From contig NZ_LMDU01000001.1 in the NCBI RefSeq assembly GCF_001425165.1, forward strand, positions 466,075 to 530,074: a stretch of DNA of 64,000 bases. The letters run 5' to 3'. A program made the translations under genes and the position numbers. A model generated the notes under the pieces. It saw only the letters and a list, made by a program, of their open reading frames with translations. It had not been told where the DNA came from and did not search any database. Each line of letters opens with the position of its first letter. Positions within the stretch are counted from its first letter, which is position 1. This DNA is from Pelomonas sp. Root405 (GTDB lineage: Bacteria > Pseudomonadota > Gammaproteobacteria > Burkholderiales > Burkholderiaceae_C). Below are positions 32,181 through 40,809 of the stretch, one piece after another.

Positions 32181-33629
32181 TCAAAGGGTGCCAAGCACCT
32201 TGGCCAGCCGCCTCACCGCCTCGGGAATGCGCGCCGCCGTGATGCTGCCGTAGCCCAGTACCAGCCCCTGCACGCCGCCTCCCGCGCCCAGCCAGTAGCG
32301 GCTCAGCGGCTCCACACTTACGCCGGCCGCCCAGGCGCGACGCGTCAACTCGTCCGCGTCGACCCCGGGCAGCGCCACGGCCAGGTGAAGGCCGGCGATG
32401 GCGGGCAGCACCTGCGCCCGCTCGCCGAGGTGGCGCTTGAGCATCTGCTCCAGCACGCGTCGCCGCTCGGCGTACTCGGTGCGCATGCGGCGCACATGCC
32501 GCAGCAGGTGGCCCTCGCTGATGAAGTCCGCCACGGCCGCCTGCGTCAGCGCCGGCGTGCCAAAGCCCGCCGCATGCTTGGCCGCCACCAGCGCCGGGCG
32601 CGCCCAGGCCGGTGCGACGACATAGCCCAGGCGCAGCGCCGGCAGCATGCTCTTGGACAGCGTGCCGACGTAGAACACGCGGCCGTCGCGGTCCAGCGTC
32701 TTCAGCGCATCCAGCGGCCGCGACGTGAAGCGGAACTCGCCGTCGTAGTCGTCCTCGATGACGACCGCCTGGTGCGCCGCGGCCCAGTTCAGCAGGTCGC
32801 GGCGGCGTGGCAGCGACATTGGCATGCCCAGGGGCGACTGGTGCGACGGCGTCACGCAGACGATGCGCGCGTCGGCCGGCAGTGCGCTGACGACCAGGCC
32901 CTCGCCGTCCACGGGCATCGGCGCCAGTGTGGCGCCCGCGCCCAACAGCGCCGCACGCAGCGGCGGGTAGCCGGGGTTCTCGACCGCTGCGAGCGTGCGG
33001 CCCGGCGTGACCAGCACGCGTGCGATCAGGTCGAAGGCCTGCTGCGCGCCTGCCGTGATGACGATGTCGTCCGCCGTGCAGGCCACGGCCCGCGACGACG
33101 ACACATGGCCGGCGATCGCGGCCCGCAGCGCCGACAGGCCCTGCGCTTCCGGATAGCGCGCCGGCTCGCGTGCGGCCACCTGCAGTGCACGGGTGTGCAG
33201 ACGGCGCAGCACGTCGAACGGAAAGCTCGCCACGTCCGGCAAGCCGGTCTTGAACTGATAGGCCGGCGCCGGCCCGCTGACGAGCGGCGCCGGCCAGCCA
33301 CCGCCCTCGCCGCGCAGCCAGCGGCTGTCGGCCCAGGGTGCCACGCTGGCCCGGTCAGACACCTGCACGCCCGCTCGCGGCAGCTCGGCCACGAAGCTGC
33401 CGCCGGCGCCCCGCGACTCCAGCCAACCCTCCGACGCCAGCAACTCATAGGCTGCCACCGCCGTGTTGCGCGACACGCCGACCTGCGCCGCCAGCTCGCG
33501 CGAAGACGGCAGGCGCAGGCCCGGCGCAAGGCGCCCGCTGGCAATGGCGTCACGCAGCGCGGCATGAAGGCTGGCCAGGCGCGAGCCGCGTTCGGCGAGT
33601 TGCAGATCGAGTTCGAGGCTTGGCTCCAT
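32181..33629 (-). CDS. MocR/PdxR-type GntR-family transcriptional regulator
   Basis: A 482-residue protein with an N-terminal winged helix (about 15-80: LHAALRDAIASGRLAPGLRLP, SRELAAQVGVSRNTAVAAYE) and a class I aminotransferase-like domain. The PLP lysine lies in VGTLSKSMLPALRLGYV, with ADDIVITAGAQQAFD and EDDYDGEF as further marks. Family members regulate vitamin B6, GABA or taurine genes, or a divergent neighbour. Here the divergent neighbour is a small cupin gene 82 bases away, which may be its target. The protein lies in the cytoplasm. Confidence 0.88.
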   Translation of the reverse strand: MEPSLELDLQLAERGSRLASLHAALRDAIASGRLAPGLRLPSSRELAAQVGVSRNTAVAAYELLASEGWLESRGAGGSFVAELPRAGVQVSDRASVAPWADSRWLRGEGGGWPAPLVSGPAPAYQFKTGLPDVASFPFDVLRRLHTRALQVAAREPARYPEAQGLSALRAAIAGHVSSSRAVACTADDIVITAGAQQAFDLIARVLVTPGRTLAAVENPGYPPLRAALLGAGATLAPMPVDGEGLVVSALPADARIVCVTPSHQSPLGMPMSLPRRRDLLNWAAAHQAVVIEDDYDGEFRFTSRPLDALKTLDRDGRVFYVGTLSKSMLPALRLGYVVAPAWARPALVAAKHAAGFGTPALTQAAVADFISEGHLLRHVRRMRTEYAERRRVLEQMLKRHLGERAQVLPAIAGLHLAVALPGVDADELTRRAWAAGVSVEPLSRYWLGAGGGVQGLVLGYGSITAARIPEAVRRLAKVLGTL

Positions 33630-33711
33630 GGCTTCTCTTCGATTTGGCCCTTTTGTGGAGCCATTCCGACAGGCACTCTAAGGCCTGTCAACCACTGCAT
33701 GGAGACCCGAC

Positions 33712-34203
33712 ATGAACACGATGAGCCACCCGCTCGAAGGCCTGCAGCCCCATGTCCGCAGCCACATCAGCGCTGCCCTGGAGCGCGCCGGCCTGGATGC
33801 CTGGATACCCGAAGGGCCTGGCAAGTGGTCGCTGCCGCTGCAGTTCTTGTCGGAAGAAAACGGCCAGGGTGGCTGGGTGGAGCTGATGCGGCTCGAACCC
33901 GGCACGCGGCTCACGCGGCACCGGCACCACGGCGAGGTGCACGGCCTGAACCTGCAGGGCCAGCGCCGGCTCGACAACGGCCGCATCGTCGGTATGGGCG
34001 ACTATGTCTACGAGCCGGTGGGCAACGTCGACAGCTGGGAGGCCGTCGGCGACGAGGTGCTGGTGCTGCATGTCGTCGTGCGCGGCGACGTGGACTACGT
34101 GGCCACCGATGGCCGCGTGCAGCGCCACATCACGACGGCGGACGTCAAGGCCGGCTACCACGCCTTCTGTGCCGAGCGCGGCCTGCAGCCGCGGCTCGAT
34201 TGA
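33712..34203 (+). CDS. Cupin-domain protein, 2,4'-dihydroxyacetophenone dioxygenase-like
   Basis: A 163-residue single-domain cupin. The metal motif is TRHRHHGEVHGLNLQGQ (histidines and glutamate of cupin motif 1), and motif 2 lies near GNVDSWEAVGDEVLVLH. The sequence resembles the 2,4'-dihydroxyacetophenone dioxygenase / ChrR-like anti-sigma cupins, but carries no sigma partner. GGAGA precedes the ATG at 33712. It is divergent from the MocR regulator and may be its target. The substrate is unproven. Confidence 0.7.
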   Translation: MNTMSHPLEGLQPHVRSHISAALERAGLDAWIPEGPGKWSLPLQFLSEENGQGGWVELMRLEPGTRLTRHRHHGEVHGLNLQGQRRLDNGRIVGMGDYVYEPVGNVDSWEAVGDEVLVLHVVVRGDVDYVATDGRVQRHITTADVKAGYHAFCAERGLQPRLD

Positions 34204-34223
34204 AGCTGCGAGATCTTGGCCGG

Positions 34224-35348
34224 CTAGAACACCACCTCGGCCCGCAAGCCGCCCTCCGGCCGGTTGCTCAAGACCAGCACGGCCCCCTGGCGCCGCGCCA
34301 GCTGCTGCGCGATGTACAGCCCCAGACCGGTGCCGCCCGTCTCGCGGTTGCGCGAGCCCTCAACGCGACGGAAGGGCTGGCGCACGCGTTCCAGTTGGGC
34401 CTCGGGGATGCCAGGGCCGTCGTCCTCGACGACGAGCCGGGTCACGCCGGCAGCGAGGTCGACGCGAACGCGCGCCTGACCCGCATAGCGCAGCGCATTG
34501 CCCACGAGGTTGTCGACGACGCGGCGCAGCGCCAGCGGGTCGGCTGCGACGACGGCGGGCGGTCCCTCGAAGCTGACCGCGGCGCCGGTCTCGGCCAGGT
34601 CGTCGACGGCCGACTGCGCCAGCGCCGACAGGTCGACACGTTGGGCCTCGGCCACCGTGGCCGGGCGGAAGACCTCGATGACGCTTTCGACCAGCTGGTC
34701 CATCTCGCGCAGGTCGTCGATGCAGCGTTCGCGCACCCTGGCCTCGACCTCGCCCGTCTCCAGCCGCAGCCGCATGCGCGTCAACGGCGTGCGCAGGTCA
34801 TGCGAGATGGCCGCAATCATCAGGCCGCGTTCCTCGAACTGACCGCTCAGTTCCGACGCCATGCGGTTGAACACGGCCGCCGCGTCGCGCACCTCGCGCG
34901 TGCCGCCGTCCTCGTTCAACTCGGGCGCCGGGCGGCCCTGCGCCAGCGCCGGCGTCAGCTGCTGCGCGGCGCGCACGAGGCGGCGCACCGGCCGGGCCAG
35001 CCAGCGCGAGCCCCACCAGGCCGCCAGCGCGATGACGAACAAGCGCACACCGTAGTCGACGAGGGTGGCGCTCCACGGCAGGCTGGGCGGCAGCGACGGG
35101 AAGGTGGGCATGCGCCCCACCGCCTCGGGGCGCGGCGGCGGCCCATCGCCAAACCCGTCAGGTGGCGGCGTGGGGCGGCCGCCTTCAGCATGCATCGGCG
35201 GCGGCCCAGGGCGGTCCATCGCCCCGCCGGCTGACAGCGTCTGCGACACCAGGCTCCAGGCGGCCAGATGGCTCAGCGCCAGCGCGGCCCACATCAACAG
35301 AAACAGGCGCAGGCCCAGGCTGTCCCAGGACTTCCAACGCGTCAGCAC
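34224..35348 (-). CDS. Sensor histidine kinase, EnvZ/RstB-like
   Basis: A 374-residue kinase with two membrane helices (about 12-35 and 98-118) around a short periplasmic loop rich in proline and glycine (PGPPPMHAEGGRPTPPPDGF). A HAMP domain (ARPVRRLVRAAQQL) follows, then HisKA with AAISHDLRTPLTRMR, N-box DNLVGNALRYA, DDGPGI and GGTGLGLYIAQQL. The cognate OmpR-type regulator lies upstream and overlaps it by seven bases. The very short sensor loop suggests sensing in the membrane or through another protein, such as the dioxygenase-like lipoprotein of the same operon. Confidence 0.88.
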   Translation of the reverse strand: MLTRWKSWDSLGLRLFLLMWAALALSHLAAWSLVSQTLSAGGAMDRPGPPPMHAEGGRPTPPPDGFGDGPPPRPEAVGRMPTFPSLPPSLPWSATLVDYGVRLFVIALAAWWGSRWLARPVRRLVRAAQQLTPALAQGRPAPELNEDGGTREVRDAAAVFNRMASELSGQFEERGLMIAAISHDLRTPLTRMRLRLETGEVEARVRERCIDDLREMDQLVESVIEVFRPATVAEAQRVDLSALAQSAVDDLAETGAAVSFEGPPAVVAADPLALRRVVDNLVGNALRYAGQARVRVDLAAGVTRLVVEDDGPGIPEAQLERVRQPFRRVEGSRNRETGGTGLGLYIAQQLARRQGAVLVLSNRPEGGLRAEVVF

Positions 35349-36058
35349 GGGCTCACCTTGGCGTCAAGCAGATAACCCTCGCCGCGCACGGTGCGGATCA
35401 GCGCCGGCTCGCGCGCCGTGTCGCCGAGCTTGGCGCGCAGGCGCGACACCGCCAGGTCGATGCTGCGGTCGTTGACCTCGACGCCGGGCGCGCGGGTCAG
35501 TTCGATGAGCTGGTCACGATTGAGCACGCGGCCCGGGCGCTGCACGAAGGCTGCCAGCAGGCGGAACTCGGCGCTGGACAGCGCAATGCCGACGTTGTCG
35601 GGACTGATGAGCTGGCGTGTCATGCGGTCAAAGCGCCAGCGGCCGAAGCGCAGCAGCCGTGTGTCCTCGTCCACCGCCACGCCCGGGCCCTTGTTCGCAC
35701 GCCGCACCAGCGCCTGCAGCCGCGCCACCAGTTCGCGCGGCTCGAAGGGTTTGGCCAGGTAGTCGTCGGCGCCCAGCTCCAGGCCGACGACGCGGCTCAT
35801 CGTGTCGCCTCGTGCGGTCAGCATCAGCACCGGCGGCGCGTCAGCCTGCATGCCGAGCCAGCGCAACAGCGCCAGGCCGTCCTCGCCCGGCAGCATCAAG
35901 TCCAGGACGATGACCTCGGGCCGCGACGCGGCCATCTGCCGGCGCATCGCCTGGCCGTCCGCCGCCGCGCTGACCTGCCAGCCGAACCCCTGCAGATAGG
36001 CGGTCAGGCTCGCGCGGATCTCGGCGTCGTCGTCGACGACCAGGCAATGTCCATTCAT
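35342..36058 (-). CDS. OmpR-family response regulator
   Basis: A 238-residue regulator: receiver with CLVVDDDAEIR, phospho-Asp in VIVLDLMLPGEDG, T in LMLTARGD and K in YLAKPFEP, followed by the OmpR winged helix (ISPDNVGIALSSAEFRLLAAF, VNDRSIDLAVSRLRAKLGD, IRTVRGEGYLL). Its ATG overlaps the stop of the dioxygenase-like gene (ATGA) and its end overlaps the kinase gene by seven bases. All three genes are therefore translationally coupled. Confidence 0.9.
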   Translation of the reverse strand: MNGHCLVVDDDAEIRASLTAYLQGFGWQVSAAADGQAMRRQMAASRPEVIVLDLMLPGEDGLALLRWLGMQADAPPVLMLTARGDTMSRVVGLELGADDYLAKPFEPRELVARLQALVRRANKGPGVAVDEDTRLLRFGRWRFDRMTRQLISPDNVGIALSSAEFRLLAAFVQRPGRVLNRDQLIELTRAPGVEVNDRSIDLAVSRLRAKLGDTAREPALIRTVRGEGYLLDAKVSPC

Positions 36059-36921
36059 CCGGCGACACCTACCCTCAATGTCGCCACATAGCCGGCACTG
36101 ACCGAGCCCGTGACGGTGCACAACTGCGTCGTGTAGCCGTCGCTGAAGATGCCGTCGCTCGTCAGGCTGATGGCGTTGTCGTTGGCGGCGCTGTTGCCAT
36201 AACCGCTGGTTGCGTAGACGGCCGTGTTGACGTCTGCGGGAAAGCACAGCTGCGAGGTGCGCAGCTTGTTGTTCCCGTGGGTCGCCGTCGTCGTGCTGCG
36301 GTAGACCTCGAAGTGCATGTGCGGCACGCGCCCGGCGTAGCAGCCCGGGTAGATGGTCTGGAAGGTCGCCGTGCCGTCGCTGCCGGTGGCCTGCACGCCG
36401 CGCAGGTAGTTCTCGCCGGTCACGCCGCTGGAGTACATCGAGTAGCGGCCCAGCGCGTCGCAATGCCACAGGTAAATGGCGTAGCCGGACAGGTCGGCGC
36501 AGGAGGCGTTGGTGTTCACGAGCTCGATGATGACCTGAAGCGGCACGCCGGTGGCGATGCCGCTGGCACCGGCAATGCTGGCGCGGATGTCGCTGCGCAC
36601 GACGCCGGACAGGGCCAGCACGTTGGCGATGCTGCCATTGGCGCTGTTGGAGCCGTCGCCCGGGTAAGGGCCTTCGGTTTCGGAAGGGATGACGGAGCAG
36701 CTGCTCGGGGATGGCGCCGGGGACGGCGACGGGGCCGGGCTGGGCGCAGGCGACGCCGTGGCCGCCTCGCTGCTGCCGCCGCCACCGCAGCCAGCAATCG
36801 TCGCTGCGCCGGCGCCGAGCAGCCAGCGCAGCGCGGTGCGGCGCTCGAAAGCCTGCTGGTGCAGTCGGCTCAGGTCATGGGCCAGGCCGAGGTCGTGGTC
36901 GTGGTCGTGGTCGTGGTGCAT
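36055..36921 (-). CDS. Intradiol ring-cleavage dioxygenase-like lipoprotein
   Basis: A 288-residue protein. The N-terminus is histidine/aspartate-rich (MHHDHDHDHDLGLAHDLSRL) and then carries a twin-arginine and lipobox stretch (RRTALRWLLGAGAATIAGC). A serine/proline-rich linker and an intradiol dioxygenase domain follow, with SETEGPYPG, YLWHCDALGRYSMYS and YPGCYAGRVPHMHFEVY. These hold the two tyrosines and two histidines that bind Fe(III). Aromatic-ring cleavage or a related binding role is inferred; the protein should be anchored outside the cytoplasmic membrane. The start has GGAGACC ahead. It heads a three-gene operon with a regulator and a kinase. Confidence 0.8.
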   Translation of the reverse strand: MHHDHDHDHDLGLAHDLSRLHQQAFERRTALRWLLGAGAATIAGCGGGGSSEAATASPAPSPAPSPSPAPSPSSCSVIPSETEGPYPGDGSNSANGSIANVLALSGVVRSDIRASIAGASGIATGVPLQVIIELVNTNASCADLSGYAIYLWHCDALGRYSMYSSGVTGENYLRGVQATGSDGTATFQTIYPGCYAGRVPHMHFEVYRSTTTATHGNNKLRTSQLCFPADVNTAVYATSGYGNSAANDNAISLTSDGIFSDGYTTQLCTVTGSVSAGYVATLRVGVAG

Positions 36922-36976
36922 TGCGGTCTCCTTCGGGTGGGAATGGAGGCATTGCATCGCCGCGATGTGTCGGGCG

Positions 36977-36992
36977 GATCGGCAGATTGTGT
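36977..36992 (-). repeat. 16-bp repeat GATCGGCAGATTGTGT, copy 1
   Basis: Identical to 37739-37754. Both copies lie ahead of leftward genes, 55 bases before the dioxygenase-like gene and 15 bases before the ankyrin gene. The minus strand of this copy runs into TTGACA. It could be part of a shared promoter or operator. Confidence 0.4.
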
Positions 36993-37015
36993 CAAGGTGG
37001 ACACGCAGCGCGTGA

Positions 37016-37723
37016 TCAGACGTGAGGCCGCCCCACGCCCATCACTTCCCAGCCCTCGCCGTGGTCGTAGGTCGAGTGGCGTGACGGCGAGATGGAGAAG
37101 CGGCCGTGGCAAAGTCGCCTGAGCAGCGCATCGGGGCGCAGGTGCCAGCTGGCCCAGCTGAGCGGCGAGTCGCCGTGGGCGTCCTGGGCGTCGATGCGGG
37201 CGCCGTGCGCGATCAGGCGCTCGATGGTTTCTGCGCTGCAGAAGGCAGCGGCGCGGTGCAGCGGCGTCTCACCGCGGGTGCGTGTGTCGCGCATGAAGCA
37301 GCTGGTTTCCACGCCGGGCGTCGTCGCGCGGTTCGGATCGGCGCCATGGGCCAGCAGCACCTCGACGACGTGGTCGTAGTCGGGCCGGTTGGCCTTGCAC
37401 ACGGCCATGTGCAGCGGCGTCTCGCCGGTGTCGGCCTGCGCTTGATTGACGTCGGCGCCCTGCTCGGTGAGGAACTGGCACAGGCGCCAGTGGCCGTGGA
37501 AGGCCGCGACGCCGAGGCCCAGGTCGTCGCCGAGCGCGGTGAGCGTCTCGCCCCCCGTCAGGAGGTGGCGCAGGCCGCTGACGTCGCCGTAGTAAGCACA
37601 CCAGGTGATCAGACTCACGCCGTCGCGGTCGGTCGCGCTGGCGGGATGGCCGGCGGCCATCAGTTCGAAGACCAGGTCGGTGCGGCCGTCGGCGATGCGG
37701 GCGAAGCGTTCGTCATCGGTCAT
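37016..37723 (-). CDS. Ankyrin-repeat protein
   Basis: A 235-residue soluble protein with about five ankyrin repeats, for example GLGVAAFHGHWRLCQFLTEQ, TGETPLHMAVCKANRPDYDH, RGETPLHRAAAFCSAETIER and GDSPLSWASWHLRPDALLRR. The repeats mediate protein binding; no enzymatic domain or signal peptide is present. The start is the ATG at 37723, where the family sequence begins (MTDDERFARIADG). Related short ankyrin proteins are common in Burkholderiales as stand-alone genes. The partner is unknown. Confidence 0.8.
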   Translation of the reverse strand: MTDDERFARIADGRTDLVFELMAAGHPASATDRDGVSLITWCAYYGDVSGLRHLLTGGETLTALGDDLGLGVAAFHGHWRLCQFLTEQGADVNQAQADTGETPLHMAVCKANRPDYDHVVEVLLAHGADPNRATTPGVETSCFMRDTRTRGETPLHRAAAFCSAETIERLIAHGARIDAQDAHGDSPLSWASWHLRPDALLRRLCHGRFSISPSRHSTYDHGEGWEVMGVGRPHV

Positions 37724-37738
37724 GGCGGGCCTCCGGAT

Positions 37739-37754
37739 TGATCGGCAGATTGTG
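37739..37754 (-). repeat. 16-bp repeat GATCGGCAGATTGTGT, copy 2
   Basis: Second copy of the sequence at 36977-36992, just upstream of the ankyrin gene. The identity ends at once on both sides, so it is a short motif rather than a larger duplication. Confidence 0.4.
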
Positions 37755-37800
37755 TTGGCAGGGCCCTGTGGCTCTGGGTGATTTTGTGGAGAACCTGTTT

Positions 37801-37831
37801 GACTCGGCAACGAGTCAAAAGGACAACCGCA
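37801..37831 (+). repeat. Fragment of the dispersed inverted-repeat element
   Basis: This matches 6163-6193, the outer flank of the inverted repeat near 6.1 kb, at 28 of 31 bases. It contains the small inverted repeat GACTCG/CGAGTC and abuts the stop codon of the LytTR regulator gene. It may be a solo end of the same repeat family. Confidence 0.6.
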
Positions 37832-38617
37832 TCACATCTGGCGGAACAAGTGCGCGCAGCTTTCGGCAACAAGCAGCATCTCGCTGCCATGCTTCAGCTT
37901 GATCTGCATCCGCCCCCGGAAGTCCCGGCTCACGCTGGCAATCGAGTTCACGTTGACCAGCGTGGAGCGGTGGATCTGCCAGAACTGCTGCGGGTCGAGT
38001 TCGTCGATCAACTCTTTCAGCGGCTTGCGGATCAGCGCCTCGCCGTCCTTCAACCCGAGCCGGGTGTACTTGTTGTCGCTCTGGAAGAACATGACCTCGT
38101 CGACGGTGATGAGGCGCAGCGTCTGGCCCACCGAGGCGTTGATCCAGCGCAGCGGTGCCCGTGCTGCTGACGGCGTGACCTCGGCGGGCCGGGCGCCGAG
38201 CTGGTCCAGCACGCCACCGATCTGCGCCGGCGGCTGACCCTGGCCGAGGCGGGCCTTCAGCCGCGAGATGGCGGTGAACAGGCGGGCACCGGCCAGCGGC
38301 TTGAGCAGGTAGTCGACGGCGCCCTGGTCGAAGGCGGCAATCGCGTACTGGTCGTAGGCGGTGACGAAGACGACATGGGCGCGACCGCCGACCTGGCGGG
38401 CCACGTCGATGCCGGTGGCGCCGGGCATCTCGATGTCGAGAAAAAGAATGTCGGGCTGGTGCTGGTCCAGCAGGCGCAGCGCCTCCAGGCCATCGGCGGC
38501 CTCGCCGACGATGCTGAGATCGGGCCAGAGCTTGCCGAGTTGTTCGACCAGTTCGCCGCGCAGGGCGGCTTCGTCTTCGGCGACCACGGCGGTAGGTGCG
38601 ATCAGACTCATGCTCAT
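37832..38617 (-). CDS. LytTR-family response regulator
   Basis: A 261-residue regulator: receiver domain (VVAEDEAALRGEL, phospho-Asp in ILFLDIEMPGATG, T in VFVTAYDQ, K in YLLKPLAGARL) and a C-terminal LytTR DNA-binding domain (DEVMFFQSDNKYTRL, FWQIHRSTLVNVNSIASVSR). It corresponds to AlgR/LytR-like regulators. It is the last gene of a three-gene operon behind two LytS-type kinases, with an ATGA overlap to the second. The ATG at 38617 and that at 38611 are both possible. Confidence 0.88.
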   Translation of the reverse strand: MSMSLIAPTAVVAEDEAALRGELVEQLGKLWPDLSIVGEAADGLEALRLLDQHQPDILFLDIEMPGATGIDVARQVGGRAHVVFVTAYDQYAIAAFDQGAVDYLLKPLAGARLFTAISRLKARLGQGQPPAQIGGVLDQLGARPAEVTPSAARAPLRWINASVGQTLRLITVDEVMFFQSDNKYTRLGLKDGEALIRKPLKELIDELDPQQFWQIHRSTLVNVNSIASVSRDFRGRMQIKLKHGSEMLLVAESCAHLFRQM

Positions 38618-39660
38618 GCGGGAAGTTCCAACGTGAATTCCGTGCGGCCTTCGCCGCTGCGGCAGACGAGTTGCGCGCCCAGCACCGCCAGCCGTTCGCG
38701 CAGCGAAGCGAGGTCGGCATCGTCGCTGCACAGGCCTTCCTCGTCGAAGCCCAGCGTGATGCGGCCATTGACGTTCAGCCAGCAGTGGCCAGGGTGGCCC
38801 AGGCGCACGGCGCGCTGTACCAGCGGCAGCAGCAGCATCGGCGGCAACTGCGCCGCGCCGCGCTTGCCGAGCTCGCAGTCGAAGGTGGGCGGGTCGCCGC
38901 CCAGGTCGCGCAGCAAATCGAGGTAGCTGGCGATCAGCTCGGCCTCGCTGCCCAGCGTAGCGCCGGCATCGCGCAAGCGCGGCAGCGCCACGCGCAAGTG
39001 GCGGATCAGCCGCTCCAGCCGGGCGCTGGCGCTCGCGTCGCGACGGTCATAGGCCTGTTCGACGGCGACGAGGGCGTCGAACAGCAGGGCCGGGTCGACC
39101 TGGGCCTGCAGTGCGGCCAGGCGCGAGGCCAGCGCATGGCGGCGCAGCTGGCTGTGTTCGCGCAGCAGGTCCTGGGCGGCCTGGTCCTGGCGGCGGCGCA
39201 GTGTCAGGAACTCCAGCACGCCGACGATCATCAGCGCGGGCATGAAGACCCACAGCGTGTTGCCGATGACGGCGGTGAAGCGAAACACGTTGCACTTGGG
39301 CTTGCCGCGCGTCATCGAGTACACGTCGCACAGCGAGGGCCAGGGCAGGGCGGCGGCCAGCGGGTAGACGACGGCGATGGTCAGCACCGAGCCGATCAGG
39401 GTTGCGGCGACCAGGCGCTGGCGTCGCGCGGGGTGCACGGGATTGCTGCGCGCCGCCGGCAACCAGCACAGCAGCAGCACGACGCAGCTGACCAGCGGCA
39501 CGACGAGGTGGCGCGCTACCACCTGGGGCAGCTGGTCGCCGACGGGCAGCTCCAGCAGCAAGGTCAGGTCGATGGCACCGAACAGCAGCCCGGCGCTGAT
39601 GAAGGCCAGGGCCTCCTTGGGGCGCAGCGAGCGCCAGGACTGCAGCACGTGGCGGATCAT
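38614..39660 (-). CDS. Degenerate LytS-type histidine kinase
   Basis: A 348-residue membrane protein with four hydrophobic helices (about 16-150) and a HisK_5HisK-like core. The phosphoacceptor motif, normally QIxPHFLFN, reads QVDPALLFDAL here, so the histidine is missing. The N-box, normally ENAxKHG, reads QRAVRLGHPG, and the G-boxes are poorly kept. It should not phosphorylate itself and may act as a partner or regulator of the intact kinase encoded just upstream (ATGA overlap). It precedes the LytTR regulator. Confidence 0.8.
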   Translation of the reverse strand: MIRHVLQSWRSLRPKEALAFISAGLLFGAIDLTLLLELPVGDQLPQVVARHLVVPLVSCVVLLLCWLPAARSNPVHPARRQRLVAATLIGSVLTIAVVYPLAAALPWPSLCDVYSMTRGKPKCNVFRFTAVIGNTLWVFMPALMIVGVLEFLTLRRRQDQAAQDLLREHSQLRRHALASRLAALQAQVDPALLFDALVAVEQAYDRRDASASARLERLIRHLRVALPRLRDAGATLGSEAELIASYLDLLRDLGGDPPTFDCELGKRGAAQLPPMLLLPLVQRAVRLGHPGHCWLNVNGRITLGFDEEGLCSDDADLASLRERLAVLGAQLVCRSGEGRTEFTLELPA

Positions 39661-40754
39661 GCCAACGCCTCTGCCGGGATGCGCACGCGGGCGACGACGC
39701 CGCGCGGCTGCACGGCCTCCAGCTCCAACGCGGCTTCGTCGCCGAAGCGGGCCGCCAACCGCGCCCGCGTGTTGGCCAGGCCCACGCCCGCGCCGCCGGT
39801 CGCCGTGCCGAAGCCCTGGCCGTTGTCGGCCACTTCGACGGTCATGCCACCGCCCGCCGCATGCGCGGCGCGGATCTCGATGCGGCCGCCTTCGGGCAGC
39901 GGCGACAGGCCATGCTTGATGGCGTTTTCCACCAGCGTCGGCAGGACCAGCGTGGGTAGATGCGCCCCCAGCAGCTCGGGCGGCGCGCTGATGCCGAAGG
40001 ACAGGCGCTCGCCCATGCGCATCTGCAGGATGGCCAGGTAGTGGCGCACCAGCTCAAGCTCGTCGGCCAGCGTCGACTCGTGCCGGCGCATGCCGGGCAG
40101 GGCGGCGCGCAGGTAGGCGATCAGCGCCACCAGCATGTCGCGGCCGCGCTCGGGCTGGGTCTCGTACAGGCGCTTGACGTTGGCCAGCGTGTTGAACAGG
40201 AAGTGGGGCTCGATCTGCGCATTCAGCGCCGACAGCTGGGCCTCGGTCTGCTGGGCCTTGAGGGCCTCGCGTTCACGGAACAGGCGTGTCAGCTCGTCGC
40301 GCCCCTGCCGCTGGGCGTGGCTGACGCGCAGCAGCGCATAGGCCATGCCGCCCAGCAGCGTCCACAGCGCGATGGTCGACACAACCCAGCCGGGCTTGAC
40401 CCGCATGCTGGCGTCGTCCATGGCCGCAACGACATAGCGCAGATAGGTGCCGAGCGCGGCGCCCAGGCCGACGGCCAGGGCCTGCACCGTCAGTGCGGCC
40501 GGCAGCCTCCAGCGCCGGCCGGCCAGCAGGGCCTCGGCCAGCGCGACCAGCAGCAGCAGCGAGACGCCGGTCAGCAGGGACTGGCGGCTGAAGCGGATCA
40601 GGTCGAAAAGCGCATCGCCAACGTTCTTGTCGCTCTCGCCGAACCAGACCAGCGCGCGCGAGATGGCATGCAGCAGGCAGAAGTAGTAGACGCCTGCCAG
40701 CATGCGCAGATTGCAGACACGGCGAAAGGCTTGCAGGGGGCTGAGGGGCTCCAT
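39657..40754 (-). CDS. LytS-type sensor histidine kinase
   Basis: A 365-residue membrane kinase with four hydrophobic helices and the intact motif QIEPHFLFNTLANVKRL that holds the phospho-histidine. The ATPase domain has VLPTLVENAIKHGL, VADNGQGF and GVGLANTRARL. It belongs to the LytS/AlgZ (HisK, 5TM-type) family and should phosphorylate the LytTR regulator two genes down. The second gene between them is a degenerate copy. The start could also be the ATG at 40763. It heads the operon. Confidence 0.88.
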   Translation of the reverse strand: MEPLSPLQAFRRVCNLRMLAGVYYFCLLHAISRALVWFGESDKNVGDALFDLIRFSRQSLLTGVSLLLLVALAEALLAGRRWRLPAALTVQALAVGLGAALGTYLRYVVAAMDDASMRVKPGWVVSTIALWTLLGGMAYALLRVSHAQRQGRDELTRLFREREALKAQQTEAQLSALNAQIEPHFLFNTLANVKRLYETQPERGRDMLVALIAYLRAALPGMRRHESTLADELELVRHYLAILQMRMGERLSFGISAPPELLGAHLPTLVLPTLVENAIKHGLSPLPEGGRIEIRAAHAAGGGMTVEVADNGQGFGTATGGAGVGLANTRARLAARFGDEAALELEAVQPRGVVARVRIPAEALA

Positions 40755-40809
40755 TCGGCCCATTCTCGGCGGGCCGCTGCGGTGCGGGGCGGGAAGCGAC
40801 GAACTCGCG

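Noticed and set aside
32385-35234. 949-codon rightward frame across three genes
   Set aside because: It crosses the MocR gene, the cupin gene and a kinase gene, all of which have clear family motifs in other frames.
36896-36920. GTGGTC tandem repeat as a microsatellite
   Set aside because: It encodes the His-Asp ladder at the start of the dioxygenase-like protein; it is kept as part of that gene.
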